Made by a program: the position numbers and the translations under genes. A DNA stretch of 64,000 nt from an uncultured Sphingorhabdus sp. (GTDB lineage Bacteria > Pseudomonadota > Alphaproteobacteria > Sphingomonadales > Sphingomonadaceae): NCBI GenBank assembly GCA_947501885.1, contig CANMXN010000001.1:1240001-1304000 (forward strand). The letters run 5' to 3'. The notes under the pieces are model-generated. The model worked only from the letters and a program-made list of their open reading frames with translations. It did no database searches and had not been told where the DNA came from. Shown piece after piece: positions 8,832-18,897 of this stretch (the first letter of the stretch is position 1; the number at the start of each line of letters is the position of its first letter).

Positions 8832-10742
8832 ATGCGTATAATATTCTTATTGTTATTCATTACATTTTCCGCACAGACGCATGCACAAAAACCTATTGCT
8901 AATTTTGCCAACCTGCCATTCATGCAAAGCCCTCAACTGTCCCCAAGCGGTGATAAATTTGCTGCGCTCCTTGCCGTTGATGGAAAACAATATTTCTTCA
9001 TCAGACATATTAGCGATAAAAACACTCCTTCCACTACAATTAGCTTAAGAGAATATGATCTTAGAGGCTGGCAGTGGGTTAATGAAGATTGGTTGATTGC
9101 AACTATTGCAGCCAATCAAACAGTCTCTGGCAGCCAATGGAGAATTACCAGAACCCTTGCTATCAGTGCTGATGGACAAACCATCAAAACGTTAAGAGCC
9201 AAAGAAGCTGGACAAAATGCCGCTGATGTTTTGTGGGTGGCATCTGATGGCCGCCCTTATATCATTCTATCTTATCAAACTTCTATTTTTTCGAATGAAA
9301 CAGGTTTTTGGCCTCGTGTCGATATGATTGACGTATCAAGAGACAAAGTTGTTAAGAAGCTGGTTGTTCCCAAAGTGAATGTACAAAGTTGGTATGCCGA
9401 TGCCGATGGTAATGTTCGCATGGGTATAAGCAGACAAGACCGATCGTTAAAAACGAAATTATTTTATCGTGACAGCAATAATAAGAATTTTAAAATTAAA
9501 GACCGAGCCAGCCGCAAAGATAATGAATCGATTACCGTTCCTTCCGTTTTTCTCGCGGACAAAAACCAAGCATTGGTATTTGACGATAGCAAAGGATATA
9601 ATGCCATCCGCAATTTTAACATTAGCGAATTTCAAATGGGAGAAGAGGTTTTTGCGGTAGACGGCTATGATGTAACGGGCATCAGGACCAATCAAGCTGG
9701 CAATGCAATAGCAGGTGTGACATGGATAGATACGAAAAGGCGCTACAAATGGTTTGATCCTGAAATGGAGACCCTTCATTCTAACCTCGACAAGGCAACA
9801 CCTGGGCAATCGGTCAATGTTATATCCTCTAATAAAGCGCAAACGCGTTTTATATTACATATTGGTAATGCGTCTCGTCCTGGTTCCTATTACATCTATG
9901 ATAAAGCATGGGGAGCATTGCAGCGTTTAGCGCATGTGAATGAAAAACTCCCTGCAAAGGCCTATGCTCCTGTTAAAACCATCCGTTATAAAGCGCGTGA
10001 TGGAGTGGAAATAGAGGCTGTTGTAACGATTCCTAAAGGCAAAGAAGCCAAAGACCTACCGCTCATTATGATGCCGCATGGCGGACCATTTGCTCGCGAT
10101 TATGAACGTTGGGATTGGCAGGCTCAATTTTTGGCCGATAGGGGGTATGCCGTCATCCAACCCAATTTTAGGGGGTCTTCGGGCTATGGTAATAAATTTT
10201 CTGAATTGGGCCAAAAGCAATGGGGTCTTGCGATGCAAGATGATCTAGATGATGGTGTTAAATATATGGTGGATCAAGGGATAGCTGCGAAAGACCGCAT
10301 ATGCATCATGGGCGGTTCTTATGGCGGATATGCTGCAATGTGGGGTGCTAAACGTAATCCTGAAATATATAAATGTGCGATCAGCTTTGCAGGTGTATCT
10401 GATTTGCCCTCGATGCTACGATATGACAAAGGCTTTTTAAATGGCCGCTTTTCCAATGCCTTCTTCGAAGATCAAATTGAGAATTTAAAAGCCGTATCTC
10501 CCATTAATTTTACTGAGGGTTTTGAGGTTCCAATCTTGCTAGTTCATGGCAAGTTAGACAAACGAGTTGAGGTTTCTCAGAGTAAGAAATTAGCCAAAAA
10601 GCTAGAAAAAGCGAATAAAGATATCCGCTATATCGAACAAAAAGAAGGAGATCATCACTTCTCTTTACAGGCCGATAGAGAAGAATTTCTTACCGAGGTA
10701 GAAGCATTTTTAAACAAACATAATCCTGCTACTATCAAGTGA
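8832..10742 (+). CDS. S9 family prolyl oligopeptidase-type serine peptidase
   Basis: A 636-residue exported peptidase with a signal peptide (MRIIFLLLFITFSAQTHAQ). Residues about 25-370 form the beta-propeller-like N-terminal part. The alpha/beta hydrolase domain follows, with the Ser nucleophile in GGSYGGYAAMWG near 496, Asp in HGKLDKRV near 576 and His in EGDHHFS near 609. Such enzymes cleave short peptides after Pro or Ala, or act as aminopeptidases; the substrate is not evident. GGGAGGPFA-like and NFRGSSGYG motifs fit the dipeptidyl-peptidase/acylaminoacyl-peptidase branch. It has an AGGGGG ribosome site and stands alone. Confidence 0.9.
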   Translation: MRIIFLLLFITFSAQTHAQKPIANFANLPFMQSPQLSPSGDKFAALLAVDGKQYFFIRHISDKNTPSTTISLREYDLRGWQWVNEDWLIATIAANQTVSGSQWRITRTLAISADGQTIKTLRAKEAGQNAADVLWVASDGRPYIILSYQTSIFSNETGFWPRVDMIDVSRDKVVKKLVVPKVNVQSWYADADGNVRMGISRQDRSLKTKLFYRDSNNKNFKIKDRASRKDNESITVPSVFLADKNQALVFDDSKGYNAIRNFNISEFQMGEEVFAVDGYDVTGIRTNQAGNAIAGVTWIDTKRRYKWFDPEMETLHSNLDKATPGQSVNVISSNKAQTRFILHIGNASRPGSYYIYDKAWGALQRLAHVNEKLPAKAYAPVKTIRYKARDGVEIEAVVTIPKGKEAKDLPLIMMPHGGPFARDYERWDWQAQFLADRGYAVIQPNFRGSSGYGNKFSELGQKQWGLAMQDDLDDGVKYMVDQGIAAKDRICIMGGSYGGYAAMWGAKRNPEIYKCAISFAGVSDLPSMLRYDKGFLNGRFSNAFFEDQIENLKAVSPINFTEGFEVPILLVHGKLDKRVEVSQSKKLAKKLEKANKDIRYIEQKEGDHHFSLQADREEFLTEVEAFLNKHNPATIK

Positions 10743-10865
10743 TCAGATAATTACGGATAAGTGAGTAATTACGGTCTATCTCTCAGGTTTCTCTGAAATA
10801 AGATAAAGGACTATGGTCAATGAATATAGGCCAATGTCTAATGTAATATTGGCAATAATAGCGCT

Positions 10866-11216
10866 TCATTTGCGTAATATATTCTCAAATTTCTTGCCTC
10901 TGGTAAGCTCATCAATCAGCTTGTCCATCCAGCGTATCTGTTGTGTTAGCGGATCTTCGATATCCTCAACCCTATGGCCACAAACTACGCCTTTAATGAG
11001 ATGCGCATTCGGGTTTATTTGCGGAGCATTTGCAAAGAAGGTTTTGAAATCAGCATCGCCATTAATATGATCTTTAAGCGCTGCATCATCATATCCTGTG
11101 AGCCATTTAATGATAATATCAAGCTGTTCTTTGTTGCCCGATTTCTTTTCGACTTTATTGACATAAAGCGGATAAATATCTGTAAATTTATAATCACCAA
11201 TGGCTTTACGCGGCAT
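10866..11216 (-). CDS. DUF2200 family protein
   Basis: A small (116-residue) cytoplasmic protein matching the DUF2200 pattern: FTDIYPLYVNKVEKK near the start, IIKWLTGYDDAAL, INPNAHLIKGVVCG, and EDIEDPLTQQIRWMDKLIDEL near the end. I place the start at 11216 because GAGAGGAGAGAG lies just upstream and homologues begin close to this point; a longer frame from 11273 is less likely. The family has no established function. It is convergent with the S9 peptidase. Confidence 0.85.
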   Translation of the reverse strand: MPRKAIGDYKFTDIYPLYVNKVEKKSGNKEQLDIIIKWLTGYDDAALKDHINGDADFKTFFANAPQINPNAHLIKGVVCGHRVEDIEDPLTQQIRWMDKLIDELTRGKKFENILRK

Positions 11217-11292
11217 CGCTCTCTCCTCTCGGAGAGCCTTACCATAGCAAATGTCAATTGTCAGCTTTTGCATCTATAGCATATTTGCTTGA

Positions 11293-11838
11293 TCAATAAC
11301 CACTCTCGACTTTTTCAACCCATTCAGGGAAAAATGAAGGGTTACGTCGAGACCAACCCACAGCTGTTGCAGCGGCCTCGCTGATCGATTGTAGCAATTT
11401 CTTGCGCTGTTCAGGCTCAAGCTGCGGCAATGATGCTGTACCGCAAAACACAGCGGGCAGCCAAGGCCGCACATTCGCGCCAAGCAAACGTTCATAGAGA
11501 AAACGATAGGCCGCAAAACTATCAATCTTACCATTCATAATATCAGAAGCCGACAATGCCATGAGATTAGAGAAAAATAAGGCATTTCCTTCAATATTCT
11601 CATTATTCGGGATCAACGCCTTAATCTGCTCTATCTTTTTATAATGCTTTCTCTGTTCGGCCATAGACTGTTCTTCACTATCATCGCGCGACCAGAGCGC
11701 CACCGCATCATCTCTATCAAATGCAATATCGAGCGAGCGTCTAATATAGCGCTGCGCCTTTGGTGAAAAACTCGCAAACTCCCTAATCTCTGACAGAGTG
11801 AGAGTGCCTGATACATCTTGCTTTACATGTTCGCTCAT
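11293..11838 (-). CDS. Hypothetical helical cytoplasmic protein
   Basis: 181 residues without signal peptide or membrane segment, mostly helical, with AQRYIRRSLDIAFDRDDAVALW near the start and LFFSNLMALSASDIM in the middle. The C-terminal third has PWLPAVFCGTASLP and EPEQRKKLLQSISEA. An AGGGG ribosome site supports the ATG at 11838. It lies upstream of DUF2200 on the same strand with a gap of about 75 bases. I do not recognise the family. Confidence 0.65.
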   Translation of the reverse strand: MSEHVKQDVSGTLTLSEIREFASFSPKAQRYIRRSLDIAFDRDDAVALWSRDDSEEQSMAEQRKHYKKIEQIKALIPNNENIEGNALFFSNLMALSASDIMNGKIDSFAAYRFLYERLLGANVRPWLPAVFCGTASLPQLEPEQRKKLLQSISEAAATAVGWSRRNPSFFPEWVEKVESGY

Positions 11839-11999
11839 AAGATTGCCCCTGCTTTACAGAGCCAATGTGCGCAAATATGGTTATTATTTGGTTAACTATG
11901 GCATTTGGTTACATTAGAAAGCTTTATTTCAGAGCAAATTGACGCTTTAATAGGAAAGCTTCGACAAAAGAGGGAAGCAATTCGACCAACATAGGAAAG

Positions 12000-13199
12000 A
12001 TGCATCGTAGTTTTCATTATATTTGCTATGGTAATGCGATGATAAAGTTTAAACGTAACACAAAACCTTTGGTGGGGGCACAATTAGCATTATTCTCAAT
12101 CTTGGGATTTTGGTCCTTTTACGCAGCAATTGTGACATTGCGCGCCGCTGTTATGAACTTTCAATCGCCTGGTGAATTAATCGCCTTAAGAATGGTAGTG
12201 ATAGCCGTTGGCATCGCTGTAACATGGGGCCTATATTTATTTTTACGCCTATTTGACCGCAAAACGTTACGCCACAGGATAACAGCAGCTTTCATTGGCG
12301 CAATACCTTGCGCAATATTTATTGCATTTGCTAATTATTATATTTTTAGCGCCTATGACCCCGTCAGCCTATTTGCAGATAATAATAATAATATTGAAAA
12401 CCAATTGCGCGAAATCAACAAAGTTTTGGGCATTTCTATCTATCAACAAATGGCCGAATTTGCGGTATCGCGCTATTTCTTCATTATCTCTTGGGCTTTA
12501 TTATTCATTGCCATTGGCTATGCTCGTGAAGTGCGCGAAATTGAACGCACCGCTTCACGCTTTGCGCAAGCAGCGCAAAATGCTGAACTTCGGTCCCTAC
12601 GTTATCAAGTAAACCCACATTTTTTGTTTAATACGCTCAATTCACTCAGCACCTTGATTATTAAAAATCATAATGAACGCGCAGAGACTATGATCCAAAA
12701 TCTATCAACTTTTTACAGAACTAGCCTCTCCAATGACCCGTTAGAAGATGTAACCTTGGCTGAAGAAGTCCACTTGCAAAAATTATATTTGGATATTGAA
12801 GCGGTGCGCTACCCCAAGCGTTTGATCGTTAAAGTCGATATTGATAACAGCCTTATGAATGTCCGTGTTCCAGGTTTAATTTTACAACCATTGGTTGAGA
12901 ATGCGATAAAATATGGTGTCTCACGTTCTACCAAACCTGTCACAGTCGAAATAAAAGCCAGTGTTAATGAATCGCAGCTACAAATATGTATCGCTGATGA
13001 CGGCGAATATTTTCCAGATATGCAAGATGGCGGCAGCGGCATTGGTCTTGCCAATGTAAGAGACAGATTGGAAACACGATTTGGTGACGCAGCAACACTC
13101 AAATGTATAGACCTTCCCGAAGGTGGCTATAAAGCAACAATAATAATGCCGCTTCACCATCATAATATTTACACAGAGGAATTAACAATCGATGGATAA
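12000..13199 (+). CDS. LytS/YehU-type sensor histidine kinase
   Basis: A membrane sensor kinase of the His_kinase (PF06580) type. Four hydrophobic segments lie between about 25 and 180, then a short coiled segment, then the phosphoacceptor motif LRYQVNPHFLFNTLNSLS with His near 207. The ATPase part has LQPLVENAIKYGV (N box near 300) and DGGSGIGLANVRDRL (G box near 345). The stop overlaps the start of the LytTR regulator, so the two are translationally coupled. The start is uncertain: the ATG at 12000 has AGGAAAG very close; an ATG at 12039 is the alternative. The stimulus is unknown. Confidence 0.88.
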   Translation: MHRSFHYICYGNAMIKFKRNTKPLVGAQLALFSILGFWSFYAAIVTLRAAVMNFQSPGELIALRMVVIAVGIAVTWGLYLFLRLFDRKTLRHRITAAFIGAIPCAIFIAFANYYIFSAYDPVSLFADNNNNIENQLREINKVLGISIYQQMAEFAVSRYFFIISWALLFIAIGYAREVREIERTASRFAQAAQNAELRSLRYQVNPHFLFNTLNSLSTLIIKNHNERAETMIQNLSTFYRTSLSNDPLEDVTLAEEVHLQKLYLDIEAVRYPKRLIVKVDIDNSLMNVRVPGLILQPLVENAIKYGVSRSTKPVTVEIKASVNESQLQICIADDGEYFPDMQDGGSGIGLANVRDRLETRFGDAATLKCIDLPEGGYKATIIMPLHHHNIYTEELTIDG

Positions 13200-13929
13200 C
13201 TCTCCCAAATTGCGTACAATAATTGTCGATGATGAACCATTAGCTATCGAACGTTTACAAATATTATGCGCCCAAATTGATAGTTTAGATTTAATTGGAA
13301 CAGCCGCCGATGGCGCTTCTGCTATTCGCCTAACCGAGAGTTTAGAACCTGACCTTATCTTATTAGACATTACCATGCCCATTATGGATGGTATCGAAAC
13401 CGCCAAAGCCATTGCCAAATTACCCAAGAAACCATCGGTCATTTTCATCACAGCCTTTGATAATTTTGCTTTGGAAGCCTTTGATTTAGACGTGGTAGAT
13501 TATGTTCTAAAACCCGTTGCTAGCGCGCGCCTCAATCGCGCCATCATGCGCGTTATTGAAAGCCGCGAAAGCAATAACAAAACCAATGAAGGATCAGACT
13601 ATGCTCAGGAATTTTGGGTATCTCACCGTAATGAGCTGATACGCATTGCAGCGCTCGATATCGATCATATCGAAGCAGAACGCGATTATATGCGCCTCCA
13701 TGTAGGGGACCGCAGCTATTTACTGCATCAAACCATTAGCTCTCTTGAAGAGAGATTGGATCCCGCAATGTTTCAACGCATTCACCGCTCACACATATTA
13801 TGCAAAGATAATATAACGGGATTACGCCATGAAGGCGGCGGTGTTTGGCATATATTGTTAAGAGATGGCAATTCATTGCGTATTGGGCGCAAATATCTAG
13901 CCGATGTTAAAAAACTCGCTGGCAAATAA
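13192..13929 (+). CDS. LytTR-family response regulator
   Basis: Partner of the upstream kinase, overlapping it by 8 bases. The receiver domain (about 5-125) has the acidic pair in VDDEP, phosphoacceptor Asp near 59 in LLDITMP, and the conserved Lys in VLKPV. The C-terminal LytTR DNA-binding domain (about 140-243) shows IDHIEAERDYMRLHVGDRSYL and FQRIHRSHILC. LytTR regulators bind short imperfect direct repeats; the target genes cannot be told from this window. The divergent-facing urcA gene downstream is only a neighbour. Confidence 0.92.
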   Translation: MDNSPKLRTIIVDDEPLAIERLQILCAQIDSLDLIGTAADGASAIRLTESLEPDLILLDITMPIMDGIETAKAIAKLPKKPSVIFITAFDNFALEAFDLDVVDYVLKPVASARLNRAIMRVIESRESNNKTNEGSDYAQEFWVSHRNELIRIAALDIDHIEAERDYMRLHVGDRSYLLHQTISSLEERLDPAMFQRIHRSHILCKDNITGLRHEGGGVWHILLRDGNSLRIGRKYLADVKKLAGK

Positions 13930-13975
13930 AGCAAAGATATAAATTCAAAATCAGCATAAGCTATAATTTACGCAA

Positions 13976-14006
13976 AATAATAGCCCAGAAATTCTGAGCT
14001 ATTATT
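13976..14006. terminator. Bidirectional terminator between the response regulator and urcA
   Basis: A long inverted repeat, AATAATAGC-(C)-CAGAA against TTCTG-(A)-GCTATTATT, with a single mismatch lies between two convergent genes. AT-rich outer arms give U-tracts on both strands, as expected for a shared terminator. Confidence 0.75.
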
Positions 14007-14033
14007 CGCATTTATATTAGAAGCATTTATATA

Positions 14034-14402
14034 TTAATTGCCTACGATAAAAATACTCGAATTGGCTAGTTTCACTTTTTTACTATCCATCAGGCTTGCG
14101 ACTTGCCGATATGCGCTCTTTATAGCTTTGGTTTTACAAGCAGTCATATTCTGACGTTCAACAATACTGCGCGTGGAGCGAATATCACAAGCTTTTTCGA
14201 CGGCTGCTTTAATACGGTAGGACAATCTTTTTTGACCTTTGGCACTGGCAAGATTTAGGTCTTGATAGTTAACCTTAATCTGCTTGGTATCAACATTCTC
14301 AACTGCCAAAGCAGGCTGAGATGCAAACGCTGCTATAGGCAATAAAGCCGCGGTTGTAATTTTTACGATGCGTGATTTATTATTTGTATGGGGGCTAGTC
14401 AT
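14034..14402 (-). CDS. UrcA family protein
   Basis: A 122-residue exported protein of the UrcA family, small periplasmic proteins common in Sphingomonadales with no proven function. It has a signal peptide ending in FASQPALA, then the family pattern VNYQDLNLASAKGQKRLSYRIKAAVEKACD and CKTKAIKSAYRQV. The two cysteines (KACDIRS, TACKTKA) are the usual disulfide pair. About 260 bases upstream on its strand are free of genes and contain short inverted repeats (for example GGAAC/GTTCC near 14494), so regulation there is possible but unproven. Confidence 0.85.
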   Translation of the reverse strand: MTSPHTNNKSRIVKITTAALLPIAAFASQPALAVENVDTKQIKVNYQDLNLASAKGQKRLSYRIKAAVEKACDIRSTRSIVERQNMTACKTKAIKSAYRQVASLMDSKKVKLANSSIFIVGN

Positions 14403-14662
14403 TATCTTTCCTTTTTATTTGTTAAGGCCAAGAAAGTAAGAGGGTTTTCTGGGCACTATGCGGGTGCAGGTGGAACAAAACTTAGTTTTGGGGAACAAGA
14501 TTTAGGTTCCAACCTGCCTATCCTATGTAGGAAAGAACATACCTAAGTTCTAAGCAAGATCGACTGACGACACTTGTCATCGTTAAAGCGACAAACGTAT
14601 AGACAAACGGCATATCGACTATGACAAAACGTGATTTGGTTTCATAATTTACTTAAATTTTA

Positions 14663-15433
14663 TCAAATCAAACCTGCAAGAGGCGATGATGGGTCCGCAT
14701 ATTGCCGTCTTCCCATACGCCCCGCCAAATAAGCCGCTCGTCCAGATTGTACCGCAAGCTTCATAGCATGCGCCATCATGATAGGGTCTTTTGCCTCTGC
14801 AATGGCCGTATTCATAAGCACGCCGTCACAGCCAAGTTCCATCGCAACGCTCGCATCGCTCGCCGTACCAACGCCAGCATCAACAAGCACAGGGACATTA
14901 GCGCCCTCCACTATCATTCGGATCATCACCTTATTCTGGATACCAAGGCCGCTGCCTATCGGTGCCCCTAGTGGCATGATTGCCACTGCCCCTGCATCTT
15001 CTAATTGCTTGGCAGCGATAGGGTCATCTGCGCAATAAACCATTGGCAAAAAGCCTTCTTTTGCTAAAACTTCAGTCGCCTTCAATGTTTCGCGCATATC
15101 GGGATAGAGCGTTTTCGCCTCGCCTAGCACTTCGAGCTTAACCAAATCCCAACCGCCAGCTTCGCGTGCGAGACGCAGCGTTCTGATTGCCTCGTCGCCT
15201 GTAAAACAGCCTGCTGTGTTGGGCAAATAGGTTGTCTTTTTGGGATCAATATAATCGGTAAGCATAGGAGCCTTCGGGTCCGATACATTGACGCGCCGAA
15301 CGGCAACGGTCACAATTTGCGCGCCCGATGTTTCTAAAGCCGCAGCATTTTGTTCAAAATCTTTATATTTACCCGTACCAACTATGAGCCGTGAATCAAA
15401 TGTTCGCCCTGCTACGCTCCAACTGTCCGTCAT
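14663..15433 (-). CDS. thiG: Thiazole synthase ThiG
   Basis: ThiG builds the thiazole phosphate ring of thiamine from deoxyxylulose phosphate, dehydroglycine and ThiS thiocarboxylate. The product is a TIM barrel with [10 protein letters not shown] at the start, [38 protein letters not shown] carrying the Schiff-base lysine, and [14 protein letters not shown] plus [14 protein letters not shown] for phosphate binding. I place the start at 15433 ([12 protein letters not shown]), where homologues begin; a longer frame overlaps thiS. It is downstream of thiS with a short gap. Confidence 0.95.
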   Translation of the reverse strand: MTDSWSVAGRTFDSRLIVGTGKYKDFEQNAAALETSGAQIVTVAVRRVNVSDPKAPMLTDYIDPKKTTYLPNTAGCFTGDEAIRTLRLAREAGGWDLVKLEVLGEAKTLYPDMRETLKATEVLAKEGFLPMVYCADDPIAAKQLEDAGAVAIMPLGAPIGSGLGIQNKVMIRMIVEGANVPVLVDAGVGTASDASVAMELGCDGVLMNTAIAEAKDPIMMAHAMKLAVQSGRAAYLAGRMGRRQYADPSSPLAGLI

Positions 15434-15476
15434 CTTTTTATCCCAATTATTCGATTCATTATGATATTTGCTTCTA

Positions 15477-15695
15477 TTAGCCGCCACCTACAAAATGGAC
15501 AATTTCTAAAGCATCTCCATCTGCACATTGCACATCTGCCAGCGTAGAACGAGGAACAATTTCCATATTGCGCTCAACCGCCACTTTAGCAGGGTTAAGT
15601 TCAAGGCTTTCAATTAAAGCATATATTGTTTTTGGGCTTTCAATCACATGTTTTTCGCCATTTATTTGGATAGTGATATTGTTATTTTCAGTCAT
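15477..15695 (-). CDS. thiS: Sulfur carrier protein ThiS
   Basis: A 72-residue ubiquitin-like sulfur carrier for thiazole synthesis. The fold pattern ([38 protein letters not shown]) and the C-terminal Gly-Gly end used for adenylation and thiocarboxylate formation are present. Here the tail has three glycines after Val. It lies directly upstream of thiG, forming a thiSG pair. No TPP-riboswitch core was seen in the about 100 bases before it, which is unusual for thiamine genes but not rare. Confidence 0.93.
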   Translation of the reverse strand: MTENNNITIQINGEKHVIESPKTIYALIESLELNPAKVAVERNMEIVPRSTLADVQCADGDALEIVHFVGGG

Positions 15696-15799
15696 AATTT
15701 ATCTTAAGCCTCGATTTTTTGCTTGATAGCCCTATAGGAAAGGGGCAACAAGCAATGCAACAGCAAAGCGTAATCAAACATATTGAATATGGGGGCATT

Positions 15800-16240
15800 A
15801 TGGCGGATAATCCGACAATATATATAATCAATGGGCCGAATTTAAATATGCTAGGCGTCCGTGAACCCGAAATATATGGCCATGAAACATTAGATGATGT
15901 CGCGGGAAAGCTAGAAGATAAAGCCAAAGATTTAGGCCTAGATATTGATATGCGCCAATCCAACCATGAAGGCCATTTGATTGATTGGGTCCAAGAAGCC
16001 TATGCCAATAGTGCAAAAGCAATCATTTTAAACGCGGGCGCCTTAACCCACACATCTATGGCTTTATATGATGCTATTCGTGCCGTGGAAACACCCGTTA
16101 TTGAAGTGCATATATCCAATCCTGCAGCGCGCGAACATTATCGTACGAAAAGCTGGATCAGCAAAGCTGCTATTGGCACAATATCTGGTTTTGGCACCCA
16201 ATCTTATATTTTAGCGCTTGATGCGGCAGATAATCTATAA
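15800..16240 (+). CDS. aroQ: Type II 3-dehydroquinate dehydratase AroQ
   Basis: AroQ dehydrates 3-dehydroquinate in the shikimate pathway. The 146-residue protein shows the catalytic lid IINGPNLNMLGVREPEIYG with the reactive tyrosine, NAGALTHTSMALYDAI, and VEVHISNP-like EVHISNPAAREHYR with the catalytic histidine. The start at 15800 follows a GGGGG ribosome site; an upstream TTG at 15719 is not needed. It is divergent from thiS and precedes accB by about 80 bases. Confidence 0.95.
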   Translation: MADNPTIYIINGPNLNMLGVREPEIYGHETLDDVAGKLEDKAKDLGLDIDMRQSNHEGHLIDWVQEAYANSAKAIILNAGALTHTSMALYDAIRAVETPVIEVHISNPAAREHYRTKSWISKAAIGTISGFGTQSYILALDAADNL

Positions 16241-16319
16241 ATATTAACAAAATTGCATCTTTACGGGCTGCACCATGCGCCTCTATAAGACATAAAAATA
16301 ATGAAGGAGTTCCCTTACT

Positions 16320-16802
16320 GTGGCTGCAAAACAATCTAATAATATGAATGTAGATACAAAATTGGTCAAAGAATTGGCCAAATTGCTCGATGCGGGAAAT
16401 TTAAGCGAGATTGAAGTCGAAGATGGCGAACGTAAAATAAGGGTAGCACGCACACTCAACGCTGCGCCGCAAACGATCACAGCGCCCCAGACTATTGCAG
16501 CGCCCGTTGTTCAACCCGCAGCAGCTCCTGCCGCAACACCAGCCGCACCAGCAGCAGATGCCGCTCCCGTCAACGCTCTTAAATCACCAATGGTTGGCAC
16601 CGCATATTTAGCAGCCGAACCCGGCGCAGCGCCATTCATTAATGTTGGTCAAAAAGTCAATGCAGGCGATACATTATTAATCGTTGAGGCCATGAAAGTG
16701 ATGAACCCCATCATTGCAGACAAAGGCGGTACCGTTTCTGCTATCTTAGTTGAAGACAGCCAACCGATAGAATTTGATCAACCCCTAGTTGTGATCGATT
16801 GA
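16320..16802 (+). CDS. accB: Biotin carboxyl carrier protein of acetyl-CoA carboxylase
   Basis: AccB carries biotin for acetyl-CoA carboxylase. The N-terminal part (about 10-45) has the usual [29 protein letters not shown]. An Ala/Pro/Gln linker (about 50-85) follows, then the biotinyl domain with the biotinylated lysine in [10 protein letters not shown] (Val replaces the second Met of the common MKMMN). The start is a GTG at 16320, supported by AAGGAG about 10 bases upstream. It is followed by accC after 1 base, forming a classical accBC operon. Confidence 0.95.
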   Translation: MAAKQSNNMNVDTKLVKELAKLLDAGNLSEIEVEDGERKIRVARTLNAAPQTITAPQTIAAPVVQPAAAPAATPAAPAADAAPVNALKSPMVGTAYLAAEPGAAPFINVGQKVNAGDTLLIVEAMKVMNPIIADKGGTVSAILVEDSQPIEFDQPLVVID

Positions 16803-16803
16803 T

Positions 16804-18156
16804 ATGCGAATCAAGAAGATATTAATCGCCAACCGCGGCGAGATTGCACTTCGCATTCACCGTGCAGCCCATGAAATGGGCATAAAAACTGTTGCGGTTC
16901 ACTCAACGGCTGATGCTGATGCCATGCATGTCCGCCTAGCCGATGAAGCGATATGTATTGGTCCAGCACCTGCTGCACAAAGTTATTTGAACATTCCAGC
17001 GATCATCTCGGCCGCTGAAATTAGCCAAGCCGATGCTATCCATCCAGGCTATGGCTTTTTATCCGAGAATGAAAAATTTGCTGAAATTGTTGAGAGCCAC
17101 GATATTAAATGGATTGGCCCGAAACCAGAGCATATTCGTACTATGGGCGATAAGGTTGAGGCCAAGCGTAGCGCTGGTAAATTAGGATTACCGCTCGTTC
17201 CTGGTTCTGATGGCGCTATTGAGGATGTTGAAGAAGCCAAAAAATTAGCATTAGAAGTCGGCTATCCCGTTATCATCAAAGCCGCATCAGGTGGCGGTGG
17301 ACGCGGTATGAAGGTTGTTCAAAATGCAGAAGAGCTTGAAAGCCAGATGCAGCAAGCGGGCAGTGAGGCAAAAGCAGCCTTTGGTGATGCTACCGTTTAT
17401 TTGGAAAAATATCTGGGCAACCCACGCCATATTGAATTTCAAGTTTTCGGCGATGGTGAAGGCAATGCTATTCATCTGGGCGAGCGTGATTGTTCGCTGC
17501 AACGCCGTCACCAAAAAGTATTAGAAGAAGCGCCATCACCCGTTTTATCCAAAGAAAAACGCGATGAAATGGGTGAGATATGCTCAAAAGCTATGGCCGA
17601 TATGGGTTATCGCGGTGCGGGAACGATTGAATTTCTCTATGAAAATGGAGAATTTTATTTTATCGAAATGAACACGCGTTTGCAGGTTGAGCATCCCGTG
17701 ACCGAGATGATTACAGGTATTGATTTGGTGCGCGAACAAATTCGTATTGCGGCGGGCAAACCACTCACCTTCACCCAAGACGAGATCACATTTTCGGGTC
17801 ATGCTGTTGAATGCCGCATCAATGCCGAAGACCCCGAAACATTCATGCCATCTCCTGGTACCGTCACTTGGTATCATCCACCTGGCGGTCTCTATGTGCG
17901 CGTTGATAGCGGCCTTTATCATGGATATAAGGTACCACCCAATTATGATAGTATGATTGCCAAACTTATCGTCTATGGCCACACGCGTGAGGGTTGCTTG
18001 ATGCGCCTGCGCCGTGCGCTTGATGAATTTGTTATTGAGGGTATGAAGACCACGATACCACTCCATCAAAAATTATTAGAAGACCCAGAAGTACAAAGCG
18101 GCGATTATACCATCAAATGGCTCGAGGAATGGCTTGAAAAGGATGAAGACGTATAA
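16804..18156 (+). CDS. accC: Biotin carboxylase AccC
   Basis: AccC carboxylates biotin on AccB using ATP and bicarbonate, the first half-reaction of malonyl-CoA formation. The 450-residue ATP-grasp enzyme has [25 protein letters not shown], the glycine-rich [12 protein letters not shown] loop, [11 protein letters not shown]-like [13 protein letters not shown], and the metal/catalytic [14 protein letters not shown]. Length is typical. It is cotranscribed with accB. Confidence 0.97.
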   Translation: MRIKKILIANRGEIALRIHRAAHEMGIKTVAVHSTADADAMHVRLADEAICIGPAPAAQSYLNIPAIISAAEISQADAIHPGYGFLSENEKFAEIVESHDIKWIGPKPEHIRTMGDKVEAKRSAGKLGLPLVPGSDGAIEDVEEAKKLALEVGYPVIIKAASGGGGRGMKVVQNAEELESQMQQAGSEAKAAFGDATVYLEKYLGNPRHIEFQVFGDGEGNAIHLGERDCSLQRRHQKVLEEAPSPVLSKEKRDEMGEICSKAMADMGYRGAGTIEFLYENGEFYFIEMNTRLQVEHPVTEMITGIDLVREQIRIAAGKPLTFTQDEITFSGHAVECRINAEDPETFMPSPGTVTWYHPPGGLYVRVDSGLYHGYKVPPNYDSMIAKLIVYGHTREGCLMRLRRALDEFVIEGMKTTIPLHQKLLEDPEVQSGDYTIKWLEEWLEKDEDV

Positions 18157-18194
18157 TTAATTATTGAGAAAGTAACGATTATAAGGAGATTATC

Positions 18195-18728
18195 ATGTTT
18201 CGTAAAACACCGCTGATTATAAGCTTTGCTGCATTAGCATCTATTGCTGGCCCACAGAGCAATGCGCAAGATAATCAGAATAATGATGATCCCCTCATAT
18301 TAAAAAATCTCACGGCTTGTGGGACGATTGAAAATGACAAGAAGCGACTTGCTTGCTTTGATGAAAATATCAAAACCTTCCAATCCGCGCAGGAAACAGG
18401 TGATATTATTGTTGCGGATAAGAAGGTGGTTGAAAAAGCACGTGAAGATCTTTTTGGGTATAAAACGCCCGACAATCCATTATTTAATGGCAAAAATGAT
18501 TCCAACTTAAAACAGATAGAATCCACCATCAAATCTGCCCGTAAAACATCAACAGGCAAATGGTTATTTGTATTGGAAAATGATTCTGCATGGCAACAGA
18601 CCGATACGAGAAGATTGCGATATGGCCCTGAAAAAGGACATAGTGTGATTATTAAAAAAGCGAGTTTTGGTGGTTTTAACGCAAATATTAGAGACCAGAG
18701 ATTTATCAAAGTTAAGCGCGTTAGGTAA
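18195..18728 (+). CDS. Secreted hypothetical protein
   Basis: A 177-residue exported protein with a signal peptide (cleavage around PQSNAQD). The N-terminal mature part has LTACGTIENDKKRLACFDENIK, a Cys-x11-Cys unit that also occurs at the start of various periplasmic proteins. The C-terminal half (about 110-175) contains a strand pattern GKWLFVLENDSAWQQTD and GHSVIIKKASFGGFNANI. Its AAGGAG ribosome site is good. It follows accC by 38 bases and might be cotranscribed, but no link to fatty acid synthesis is evident. Confidence 0.7.
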   Translation: MFRKTPLIISFAALASIAGPQSNAQDNQNNDDPLILKNLTACGTIENDKKRLACFDENIKTFQSAQETGDIIVADKKVVEKAREDLFGYKTPDNPLFNGKNDSNLKQIESTIKSARKTSTGKWLFVLENDSAWQQTDTRRLRYGPEKGHSVIIKKASFGGFNANIRDQRFIKVKRVR

Positions 18729-18897
18729 AGCTTATCACCTGAAACAATGGGTTAATTACAATATTGTTCATAAAAATACATTGTTTCCTGAATATTTATA
18801 CTTTGTTCAGCATAATGTAAGGTGCGATTCTCTAAACATAGGTCAACATTAGGGCTAAGATGAAATTCCTCATACCATGCCCAGTTAAGGATTGGAC

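Noticed and set aside
10748-10771. Terminator after the S9 peptidase
   Set aside because: TAATTAC/GTAATTA can pair but the stem is short and AT-only and no T-tract follows.
15696-15799. TPP riboswitch upstream of thiS
   Set aside because: No CTGAGA core or paired thi-box elements were seen on the minus strand, and the divergent aroQ leaves only about 100 bases.
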